Below, piece after piece: positions 22,194-32,988 of a stretch of DNA of 64,000 nucleotides. Within the stretch, counting starts at the first letter, position 1; every line of letters starts with the position of its first letter. Both the position numbers and the translations under genes were made by a program. The DNA comes from Panagrolaimus kolymaensis. Taxonomy: Eukaryota > Nematoda > Chromadorea > Rhabditida > Panagrolaimidae. The stretch covers positions 1,674,001 to 1,738,000 of the forward strand of contig JAJQJQ010000051.1 of NCBI GenBank assembly GCA_028622995.1, written 5' to 3'. Under the pieces are notes generated by a model. The model was not told the DNA's origin, made no database searches, and worked only from the letters and a program-made list of their open reading frames with translations.

Positions 22194-25100
22194 TTAGTTG
22201 ATGACATTATAAATTTGAACAACATTGCTTGATGTTGCAAATGCTAAATGGATTCTTTGGGAATGAAAATCCATCGATGAAATTGTTGAAGCTTTTTGAT
22301 CATGGAAAACATGGTCCACGAATTTATGCTTTGTACCACTGATATCAAAAAAGCGAATGCTGCCATTATTCATGGCGCAAGCAATTAACTAAAAGCTTAT
22401 TTGATTAGTACTAAAATTAAGGAACTAAAAAAAACTTACATTGTTTGAAGGTTGAACAACCATTTTATTCATAGCAAAAGTTTGTGGATTATTCGATTGA
22501 GATATGTTATTTGGATTTACATTTTCTAATTCCATTGTTGTTGCTGAATTAAAAATTTCTAATGGTTTTTCAAATTGTCTTGAATCATAAATTTTTACGA
22601 TTCGATCTTCGTGTCCAATTGCAAGTCTCGATGTCGCTGTTGTTTCACCAAGGAAAGAAGTTCCAACAACTTTTGAATATGTTTCATTCTTTATTTTTGT
22701 GATTTTAAAAAATTTTGAAGGAATTCGAATGTCATAAATATTGGATGTTCCACTATCAAACCCAACACAAACAATCTCGTTATTGGAATCGGAACAAATG
22801 GAAGTTGTTATTCCATCTTTAGATTCGAATTCAATATCAAGTTTATTCTTTTCTGTCCATGCATCCCAAATTCGGGCTATTTTTACATTTCCACCACAAA
22901 GTAATTCCCCAGCGTTTTGATTCCATCTAAAAATAGAATATTTTTCATAAGTGTATGGAAGAAAATTTTAAAGCAAGTATGGTAGCTAGCTATTAAGCCT
23001 TTGGCACTTCGAATCACAGAAAAAACTTACTGATAAAGTGTATGATTGCTATTTCCATATTTGATTTTCGATAAGCTATTATCTTCTTCGAACATTGTTC
23101 GTTGTTGTTTTTTCTTTGGATAATTTTTTAATGAAAAATTGTTGCAATTATAAATTCTTGTTTGATCATTAAAAATATGATTAGCAGTTAACATTTTAGA
23201 TTTTCCAACAATAATTTCATGAGAATGTTCATTAAAATTTGGATTCCATATTGAAATTAAACCATTTTGAGTTCCCATAAATAAAAGTTCATAATTTTTT
23301 TCGTTTACTATTATTATTTCTGTTAATGGATCGTTTTCAACAAAAATTGGATCATCATTTACGAGAATTTCAAAATCTGGCGGCTTTTTTGATTTTACTT
23401 TATCAATATTTTTATTTTCTGGGTTTGGGTTGCTGTTGATGTTAAAAGTATTATAAGCTTCAACTTTCCTTCCATCACAAATATAAATATATGGCCGCAA
23501 ATATGAGAATGCAAGGCAATGAATTTTTTTTTGACCATCAAAATTGATTTTGAAATTTGTTGGTTCAATAGTAGTGCCTTGATTTTTTCGAAGTTTAATT
23601 ATTTCTTTTTCTGTTTGTTGTTCAATGCCTTCCGAAGTGTGTAAAGCCCAATCAGATGGCAACAAAGTTGTAAAAAGTTTATCCTCGCCTGCTTTTATAT
23701 TTTCATAAAGAATATTGTAAATTTTTTGATTAAATATTTTTTGATTCCATTCAACAAATTCTGTTGTAATTATTGGTTTTAAAATATCGCAATCTTCCAA
23801 TGTTTTAAATAATTTTGGTGAATCCGAAACTAATAATTTTCGTTTGGGAGTATACAATCCCGAAAATGGAGTTTGTTTATCTCGAAGTATTTCAGCTTCC
23901 AAAATTACATAATCAACAAGTTTTTTAGCTATTTCTCGAACTTGTATCATTGGATCAAAGCTTAATCGAAGAGCGATAAGCCAAATTCGTTCAAACAAAC
24001 TTAAAATTGATTTTTTCTCGAGTAATTGCCATTGTTGATAAATATTTTTTCGGCAATTCAATCTTCCGGATGGATCCATATTGAAATCTGAGGAATTTAT
24101 GAAGGCCTAAAAAATTATACAAGCTTTTATAAAGAAAGAAAAAAGTATGTAAATATTTTTTAGAATGAATTCCAAAACAAACAAAGATATGTAAGCTGAA
24201 AAAAAAAACTAAAGCAATTCACTAACTTTTAAAAAAGTTTAGATTTTTTGAGAGAGAAAAAATTATGTACTTCAATGTTTTAGAATTTTTATGAACCTTT
24301 TTTGCGCAAAAATTTTTTGGGGATTCAATTTATTTTAGTGAAATGCCATTCTTTTCCCCAGTTCAGTGGTTTTTTGCAAATTGCGATTTTGGATCAAAAA
24401 AACAACAACGACAATGACGACGAACCTCATTTAAAATTCGTTTATCAAGTTCCAAACAAGTTTCAGAAAATTGTTTTTGATAATCAATAATAAACCATTG
24501 AATTGCCACAACTAATTCTAATCGAACTAAAACGCAACCATCCCAACCGCATTGATTTGAAATTAATAAATCACAAATAATTCCATTTATATTTGTTGCA
24601 AGTTCATCATTAAATGATTTATTTTTCATTAATTCACCTAAAGCATAAACGGCGGCTGCACGAATTTCAGGTATATCATTTTTAAGATATAATGAAATTT
24701 CATTAAATCCATTTATTCTAATTGCCAACCATCGAGCTTTATCAAAATTATTCCATAATTTTCCAAGGGTAATTAAAAGCCAAACACATAGCATTGGACA
24801 TTTTTGAATTTCAGGTTGATTTAAAAGTTGAATACAAATTTCAATAAAATTTTGCCAAAAGAATTTTTCTTGAGCTTTTCTAAAACAAATTTTATTAATA
24901 AATAATCTTTAGTTTTCAAAAATTAAGTTTGTTTTAAAAAACAAAAATTTAAAAGATAGAATTCTTTGGCAAATGAAAGCTTTTTTGTGCCAATTTTATT
25001 TTTTGGTTCAAGAAGAACTTTCCAAATATATTTCTTTTGCCTGAAAAAAACATTAAAATATTTGAATAGCGTGACGGAAAAAATATTCCACTGCCCTAGA

Positions 25101-27125
25101 TTGCTTTTTTCTGAGTGAAACTTACCTTCCATGATAATTCAACAAAGCACAAATAACAAAGCATGGAGGAATTTTAAATCGAGGTGCTACATTGGGATCT
25201 TTAATAATTTCAATAAAATACATAAATCCATCCATATTTAATAACAAATCTTCGCAACATTTTGGATCAAAAATTAATATTTTTGCCCAAATTAAACTTA
25301 ATGGAGCTTGAATTTCTTTGGAATCAGATTGGAGAAGTTTTAAAAGAATTGGAAAAAATCCAACTTCAAGGATTTCCCTAATTGCCCAAAATCCAAGGTC
25401 CACAAATTTCGCAACCAAATCCAACGCTTGAGTTCGATGAGTTCGAGTTAATAGAATTTGTAAAACGATTGGAAGTTGATCGGGTGCTTGAGTTTTTGTG
25501 GTGGAGGAGTGATCAAATTTAAGCCAAATTTCAAATGCTTTTAATTGGTTTACAAAAAAATTATTATTGTTGCAAGAAAAATGTATTTCAGCATCGTTAA
25601 TTGGGTTTAATTCGACCAACACTAAAAAAAATTAAACTTTAAACTTTAAAATCCAAAAACGCAGTTTGTATGAAAAATTCTTGGGACTCACGTGAATGCA
25701 TTAAAGCCGACTTTCTAAACCAATCTTTTGGATTGATTTGAATTGCCTCAGATGGTTGATGTTCACGATTATATAAATTAATTAAACTCAATTCAATTAT
25801 ATATTCCCAATATTCCCATAATGAATGATCATGCATTGGAGGCAATTCAGGATTAGAAACTACATTGCAACAATAATCTTTCATAATTTTTTCAGCTAAT
25901 AAATAATTTCTAAATAATCCAGAAATCATTAAATCTTGACGAAATAATTTTTTAAACACATTTCGAGGAAGTCGATTCCATGCAATTGAATCTGTGATGG
26001 CAGTGAAAATCCAATTTAATTCACCCAAAATTGTTTTTCTATCCTTCAAATTTCCAGGAATACAATGAATCATGGAAATATTATTAAAAAATTTATTGTT
26101 GCTATTATTTTTATTTTGTTGTTGTTTGGTTTTTTTAAAAATATACCATAAAATTGAAGTTTGAATGGGAGTAGTTAAACATGAAGAAAATAAATCTGCT
26201 GGCAAATGAGGATTTGAAGGTAATAATTGATTTTCGTCGCAAGCAGCGAAATGGATGGATTCAATAAAATCGTCAAAAACTTTTTTTTCATCGGCAGTCG
26301 AGCAGTTGCTGCTGCTTTCTGGATTATTGGATCGTTGAATAGCAAAATATTTAAAATGTTTCACTATTTTTCCCGCTGAATGACAATCCCAAACATAAAC
26401 CGTTGGAGTAGCTAACCAAGTTTGTAAATCATAAATTGAAATTGGCTGTGGCTAAAAAAAATTTAAAATATTAAAAAAAGGGAATCAGAATATAAAGTAA
26501 AAAAACCTTTTTCATATCTTCTTGAAATACCCAAATTTCTCCTAAATCATTGGGAATTGAAGCTCCATGGCCGTTGTAATGAAATAAAATGCGATTGGTT
26601 TTAGCATTTTTTCTTAATCCAAGACATAGCTTTTTCACTTGAGCTACAGTAGGATCCATTAAAGCTTTATATCTAAAAAAATTCCAACTTTCAGAATATA
26701 TAATTTTTACAATATTAAAATCAAAAATCCTCAACCTTGCTCTAGGTTCTAAAAGTTCATAATTTTGTTGCAAATTATTAATAATAAGTTTATAAATTTT
26801 CTTTGGATCCATCATAAATGGATCCACCCATGCTTCAGTAGCTTTAACACATGGTTCTGGTTTTATTGTATCTGTTAGATTATTGCCTCCAATATTCAGA
26901 CATAACACCAAAGCAACCGAAACAGTTTTTGTTGGTGAATCATAATTATTAGGACGCCTGAATTTGAAAAAAAATATATTTTTTTAAAAGAAGTTGGTTG
27001 GAAAAATAAAACAAAACAAACCATTCTTCGTTATTCTGATTTTCTGGTGAAGATGAAGGATCCCCGAGAATCTTTTCAATATGCCGAGCTTCATGAAACC
27101 ATGTCTTCAATGGTTTTTCATGCAT
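22194..27125 (-). CDS. daf-15: Raptor, TORC1 regulatory-associated subunit
   Basis: At least nine minus-strand exons: 27125-27022, 26957-26736, 26672-26507, 26451-25692, 25621-25126, 24879 to about 24440, 24106-23031, 22926-22440 and 22388-22194. The raptor N-terminal caspase-like (RNC) domain is clear: ALVLCLNIGGN, AWVDPFMMDP, EPRARYKALMDPTV, FHYNGHGASIPNDLGEIWVF and ISIYDLQTW. The armadillo region follows (LPIVLQILLTRTHRTQALDL, IWAKILIFDP, IRAAAVYALGEL). A WD40 propeller forms the C-terminus (MGTQNGLISIW, VKIARIWDAW, GSIRFFDISG). Raptor presents TOS-motif substrates to TOR kinase at the lysosome. The junction near 24440-24106, the variable linker, is the least certain splice. An Asn/Gln-rich insertion lies in exon 4. 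Confidence 0.95.
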
Positions 27126-27976
27126 TATTTATTTCGTTTTTAAGTTTTAATATTTCATAAAAAAATCTGTGAAACAAATAATATAATCAAAGTTTAAACT
27201 TTAAAGACATAAAAAACTTTGCTGATACAAATAATTCAAAAAAAAAGTTTGATCACAAACACTTTTAGTTAATTGGAGCTAACAAAAAATGGCTTTAGTA
27301 AATAAAGAAATAAGAGAAGAGAAAAATTTAATAAATAATAATAAAGCTATCAGCTGATTTTTTTGTGTTTAGTCTAGTCTCAAATAACTTTAATCATAGA
27401 CACGAGATAAAGAATGTTGTATGTCAGCGTTTCGCATTACACCAAAAATTGTGGGGAAAAAAAGAAAACTGAATTATTTTAAATTTGATAACCTTAAATC
27501 TTAAAAATATTAGGGACAATAATTATAATAATAAACTATAGGCAACAGCTTGATGTTGGTAGAAAAAAGATTATTAAAATAAAGTTAACGACATTTGAAA
27601 ATTAATCTATTTTATCAATGACAAAGGTTTTGTGTAATAAATAATATTGTTTAATGTTTAAGTGCTTTTCTAATTTGTGTAAAACCAAATAGTGATGATG
27701 GTATTGCAAAGCCAAAAAATTACATTGAAACATATTTACTTCAACAAAAAAAATGGTCCAAACAAAAATCAAAAAAATGTTGCAATTTTCAAAGCAGTAA
27801 ATCGCGTTTGAAGCTCTTAGAGCGATTAGAAAAATTGGCGCCAACGTTACCTAAAAAAAGCTTTGAAAGGAAGAAAGCACATTTTTTTGTTCATTGTTTT
27901 TCTTCTTCTTTATCGTTACTTACATTTATTGTCAAATTTCATTTTTTAGTTCGCTGTTTCAACACTAAAAACAAGG
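27126..27976. promoter_or_regulatory. Divergent promoter region, raptor and MATH-BTB gene
   Basis: An 851-nt gap between head-to-head genes. No ORF is supported. An acceptor (attttttag) ends at 27949, 27 nt before the MATH-BTB start codon. A/T-rich throughout, with no recognisable factor site. Confidence 0.45.
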
Positions 27977-29815
27977 ATGTCTGGTGAAAAACGTCTATCT
28001 GCTCGACTTGCATCAAGAAAAAGCTCGTCAAATACTGATGGAGGTGGTACTGCTGCTAAGACTCCTGGTCGTGCTCGAAAGCGACCTTCCGCTACTCCAA
28101 AGCCTTCTTCAGCTCACAAACGAGGACGCATAACTAAAAATGTAAGTTTATTTTTTTGTTTGTTTTCATCATATATTTATTTGTTATTAAATTTTAGGAA
28201 CCAATTGTTCAATTCGAAAAATCATGGAAAGTTCCGAAAGCAATTTTTGAAGATGAAAATGTTGGAAGTCATGGCTGCCGTAATTCTGAAGTTGATGGTT
28301 TCCCAAACATTAAATATTCCATTTTTACTGAACTGTTTCCTGAAAGATCTGATGGAAATGTTGAAGTTGGCTTGAATGTTCAATTTCCTGAAAGCACAAG
28401 TCTTCAAGCTGATTACTCCATCAACGTAGAATCTGCTGGCTTCAAAAAAGATGTCTCTGAATTATATCATAATTCTCTTTTTTCTGGAGGAGCTGAATTC
28501 AATCTTGATACAATCCTTGATCCAGCTCAATCATATTTCGTCGATGGACAAATGGAAATCACAATCAAAGGAACCTTCAAGATTCTTCCAAAGCAAAAGA
28601 AATCCAAGTTTACCGATGTTCCCGCTGCTAAAGATGAATGTGATGCTGATTATTCATTTAATCCTGATGTCGTTGCTGTTGAAGGTCGAAAGATCAAGGT
28701 TTGTTTGCTTATCTTCTTCTATGAATTTTGTTATGATTTTGCTTTTAGGCTCATAATTCGCTTCTTCCTCAAAAGTTTCCGAACATCGCAGCAACTTTCA
28801 ACTCAGACGCTGGTGAATTTGAAATCAACGATTTCCCGTTTGAAGTTGTCAAAGCAGCTGTTTCATATGCTCATGGTCATTCTCTTCATGCGCTCAACAT
28901 TCCTGAACTCGTTCAACTCATGAAGTTTGCCCAACATTATGGAAGTGACGATCTTAAAGTAAGTTTATTGTTTTTGGAGTATCTCTAAATTCGTATCATT
29001 TTTAGAACAAAGTTGAATCATCTTTAGCTGGTATGGTTGATAACTCCACCGTTCGTGAACTTGAAGCTGTTTCTGATACTGTCGATGCTCCTGTACTTAA
29101 ACAACGTTGCTTGGAATATCTTGATAAATCTCGACTTAATGGAAATCATAACGACATCGACATGGAACCCATGAATTCAGCTAACACCAATGATTTGAAT
29201 CATCCTGCTCCTATCGACGCTCTTGATCATGCAAATACTTCAAATGATATGAACGCTTCAAATGTTCCTAACGCTGATGGTAAAGCCAATCCTGTTCATC
29301 CTATGGAAGTTGAAAGCCCTTCTCATACTATGGATACTTCAAACTCTCAAAATGCTACCGTCAAACCTGCAACTGATGAAAATCCTATGGTCACTACTTC
29401 TGATGTTCCAAATGCTGTTATTAAACCTGGACCTGGTGATGCCATCAATGGTGAAAAGAGTTCAAATACTATGGATACTTCAAACGCTCAAAATGTTACA
29501 ATCAAACCAGAAAATCCTTCAATTGCTGCTGATGATGTTCCAAGTGCTGATGTTAAACCAAAACCTGTTGATGCGGATACTGAAGATCTTCCAAGTGATA
29601 AGAATGAGTTATCTTTTCGACCTCTTGCTATTCCACCAGAACCTATCGATCGTATGGATATTGAAATCATTCCTATGGTTACATCACATGCTCACATTGC
29701 TGTAATCGAAGAAGAAGCTATCCAAAGTCCTATGGTTGATGCATCTGGTGATGTTCCAATGAATTTGAATGCTGTTATCCAACCACAAATTGAAGATGGA
29801 GAACTTTCTTGTTAA
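27977..29815 (+). CDS. MATH-BTB-type protein with basic N-terminus and repetitive acidic tail
   Basis: Four exons (27977-28141, 28198-28698, 28749-28958, 29006-29815) give 561 residues, all junctions in phase 0. Residues 1-55 are a Ser/Arg/Lys-rich basic region (TPGRARKRPSATPKPSS) that could be a nuclear signal. Residues about 56-190 form a MATH-like beta domain. A BTB core follows (VVAVEGRKIKAHNSLLPQKF, then FEINDFPFEVVKAAVSYAHG). The last roughly 200 residues are low-complexity, with two long degenerate repeats built on TMDTSN(S/A)QN(A/V)T(V/I)KP and later DVP(N/S)A(V/D)(I/V)KP. MATH-BTB proteins act as CUL3 substrate adaptors; that role is inferred here. Plain BATH proteins usually lack such head and tail extensions. 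Confidence 0.78.
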
Positions 29816-30573
29816 TGTTAATTAGTCATCAACACTTTATTTTAATTGTTTTTGTTTTTATTGAAATTATTACGTTCTTGCTTCGTATTTGAGATACTTG
29901 TATCTTTTATAAAGTTATTTTCTTGTTATTCTCCTGTTGCCTATTACATTCATATAAACAAAAAAGCATAATTGCTTTGATTTTCATGAGAATTTATTCC
30001 TTGCATTTATTTGCAGTTTTTTAACGGTTTTAAAAATTTTTACATCATGCAAGTAATGTCTTCATGAACATCCAAATAAACACCTTTCATCCATGTTCAA
30101 TGGATTCGTTCAAGATGGTATTGCTGCTTGAGTTTGATTTAGTTATTGTTTTCTATGTTTGCCATGCATTTATGAAACGATTTTTTGCCTTTTTTGACAC
30201 TTTGTTTTTTCTTGCATCAAAACTTTGTCATTATTGTGTAAATATGATTACAATCCTTTATCCAAATCCTTACTTCGTATTCCTTTGTCTGTTTTTTGCA
30301 CAATGTGTTTACCTTGAAATGAGACAATCTTCCCATTCAAATTAGTAGCTTACTGTTTTTCCTCATTTTACCAAAAAATTGTCATTTTCGTTTATATTTT
30401 TCACCATCTTCAAAGTTTATTCAATGCATGCAAATTTTTTAATGCTTCACTTTCTTCTTTTTTTTGATCATTCACTTTTACCTTTTTTCAGTTTGTTGTT
30501 TGCTGATCGTCAATCGCTGCATTTTGCTCTTCTTTCATCCATCGTCAATTTGTTCTCATTGGTGTACATAATT
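29816..30573. other. Intergenic with duplicated fragments of the four-helix locus
   Basis: The stretch contains a relic start of the four-helix family (30218-30345) and a copy of the copy C upstream region (about 30424-30490, atgcatgcaaattttttaat followed by a T-rich tract and ttttttcag). Nothing else is gene-like. Confidence 0.6.
30218..30345 (+). pseudogene. Truncated relic of the four-helix family
   Basis: The leader caaaactttgtcattattgt, seen before copy A, is followed at 30244 by an ATG and MITILYPNPY, matching MLTILYPNPQ of copy B and MVTILYGN of copy A. Homology stops after about ten codons and the frame ends at 30345 without any membrane helix. The following text (tgcacaatgtgtttacctt) resembles sequence near 18975 downstream of copy B. 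Confidence 0.6.
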
Positions 30574-31167
30574 ATGGCTATGATCGTTAATCAAAATCCT
30601 CCTCAACATCGTATTCCTGATGAAATTGAACAACGTCTTGAAATCAAAATTATATCTACATTCGATTTGTTTGATGTAGCTTTTTTAAGTTGTGTTCTTC
30701 TAAAAGTGTGTTCTGTTGTTCTTTCATACTTTTTGGGATGTCTTGATATTCAAAATCCAACATTTTTTGATTATTACAATATGCTTATGGGATTCTATGG
30801 TTTATTCTTCATTTTGCTTCCAACTTATATTGGTGCTTATCTTCGAGGACATATGAATACTATGAGACACGCTAGATATGTTTTTGTTGTAAGTTTATTT
30901 GCTTTTAAGTTTCCTTCATAAATGCTTGTTTTTAGGCTGCTGATCTTGCTTTTCCTTCCTATTACAATTGATCATTTATATTCAAATGGAATAACACCAG
31001 CTAATATTTTTGTCAATTCTTATTATCTTGGCGTTCAAACTGGTATGTATGGTATTTGTGCATATCAAGCTTATCAATGGTATATCGCTTCAAAGGATCT
31101 AAAACAATATCAACATGGAACTCGTCATCGCATTTCAATCATTCCAAAAAATATTAAAGGTGCATAA
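30574..31167 (+). pseudogene. Four-helix family copy D with frameshift at exon 2 start
   Basis: Exon 1 (30574-30888) is intact and begins MAMIVNQNPPQHRIPDEIEQ, closest to copy C. Exon 2 starts at 30936; in the spliced frame it reads AADLAFPSYYN and stops at 30971. One base over, the family sequence continues intact: LPITIDHLYSNG through AYQWYIASKDLKQYQHGTRH to NIKGA at 31167. A single-base shift therefore separates the two halves about seven codons into exon 2. The intron begins gtaagtttatttgcttttaa as in copy B. Since the whole downstream frame is preserved, the shift must be recent, an assembly error, or tolerated. Confidence 0.6.
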
Positions 31168-32988
31168 ACTATAATTATTTCATTTTTATTGTATGTATGT
31201 TTTGACCATTGAATAATAAATGTTTCATTTATGTTTTTTTTGTATTTCTAAGTTATTAGGTTTATTTTATGGAATATTTGCTGGCGTTATTAGAGAATAC
31301 TCTAATACTTGAATTTTTTGTTTCATTGTTTTGTACAGTAAGTGTAATAGCGAAGAAGAGCAAAAAAAAACATGACATTTTTTAGTTTTTTCCATACAGT
31401 ATTTTTTTGCTTGATCTTGATCGTAAGTTTTGTTGTTTATCTCACCTTTGATGAGTGGTAAAAAAAGAAGGTTAAATTAGCGAAAACAATCGCGCTCTAT
31501 TTTTTTGCTTGTCAACCGATTTCGAAGCATTTCTGTATGTGTAAAAAAATGAAGCAAGTTTCAAATGCTTTTATTTTGCGGCACTTATTTATTTTTATTT
31601 TAACCTATTTTATTTATTTTTTTGCCGTTCATCTTAGTCTTTGACAATTAATTAAAGCTCGGCATTCGAATCGTCAGCATAATATAGCTTGATAAAACCG
31701 ATAACTTTTTCAAACAGAGGTATTTGGTGGTTTTTTCTAAAGGAAAAGTACATAGTTTTAAAATCGATTACCACCACAACTTTATAACCAAATGGGCAAT
31801 TCAGCATGTTGATTGGTTAATTATGTTATTAGCTGAAACACATCGGATCTCTTTGTGATAGTTAAAAACAATGGAGACATAAAAAATTTGAAAAAAAAAA
31901 ATTCGAGCGATATCAATTTTTCTTTGATCAAGAAACTATATAATGAAAAATTTAGTTGATTCGACAAAGGTTGTTTAATTTTTACCATTGAATTTTCTTT
32001 ATCATATTTCCTGGTACAGTTGTTATTTGACTCTGTGTGTGGGGAAAACCAAAGGCAATTTTATTATAACCCATTTATTTTATTATCGTCTCCTGTTTGT
32101 TGAAATACCATACATAGCAAGAAAAAAAATATTAAAAAAAATATTCAAAACTAATGAATTAAAGAAAAAAGAAATTTAATATGAGAGCATTGAAAGATGG
32201 TGTGAGAAGAAGAAAAAAGTTTTACGCTTGATTGATAAAAGAAAATATCAATTTTTTATTTAAAAAAAAGAAAAGAAGTTGTTGTTCCCCTGTAGATTAT
32301 TTTTTTTTGTTTGGAAGATAAAAGAATTATTGACTAGCTAGCTAAAAAAAGAAGAAGTTTTTTAGTACAAAAATTAATTAAATGAAATGAACTGACCGTA
32401 ATTTAGGTACAAAGAGAAGAAAGAATTAGAAAGAGAAGATACAAAAAATAAAAAAGATCGAGAAGAAAGAAAGTTTTCGAAGAGTAAAAAAAAGACAAAT
32501 GTGACTTACAAAAAATTGTGTCAGTCTCTCTCAACTGTCATAGTTCTGAAAAATAATAAAATTCAGCTATCGCCATTGTTGGTTGGCATCCAACAAGAAT
32601 TATGGATTCGAACTAAATTTTTTTTTAGCAAACAACGGTATCATCTTTTTTTCTTTTTCTTAATTTGGCACAATTATAAAAAAAATATTTGAATAAGTGG
32701 AGTAAGTACAGTACATACATGAAAGAGCAATCAATAATTTTAATAAAAAAAAATTAAAAAAGTAAGAAAAAATAAAGAATCAAAGACTTTTTTTTGAGAG
32801 TTAGAAGAAAGAAGGAAAAAAAGTGAGCAAATTTTTTTTTTAATTTGTAAAAAATAGCAATGAATTTAAAAATCACTGAAATTAGCTTTTTTTACAACAG
32901 AAAAAAATTTTTGAAGACAGAGTTTGAATTACCAAAAACTTAGATTTTTAGAGACTCAAAAAGACAGATAGACGAATTTTTTGATAGA
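31168..32988. other. Long A/T-rich intergenic region
   Basis: About 1.8 kb between convergent genes. Copy D 3' sequence comes first. The rest is dominated by poly-A and GAAGAAA-type purine runs on the plus strand, with no ORF above 65 codons that resembles a protein and no RNA gene recognised. Confidence 0.5.

Noticed and set aside
29262..29705. 147-codon frame in the MATH-BTB tail
   Set aside because: Shadow of the true frame; its Leu/Met richness arises from the repeated coding sequence.
32585..32625. tRNA T-loop-like ggattcgaac on the plus strand (reverse of GTTCGAATCC)
   Set aside because: No paired T stem, anticodon arm or acceptor stem can be drawn around it on either strand.
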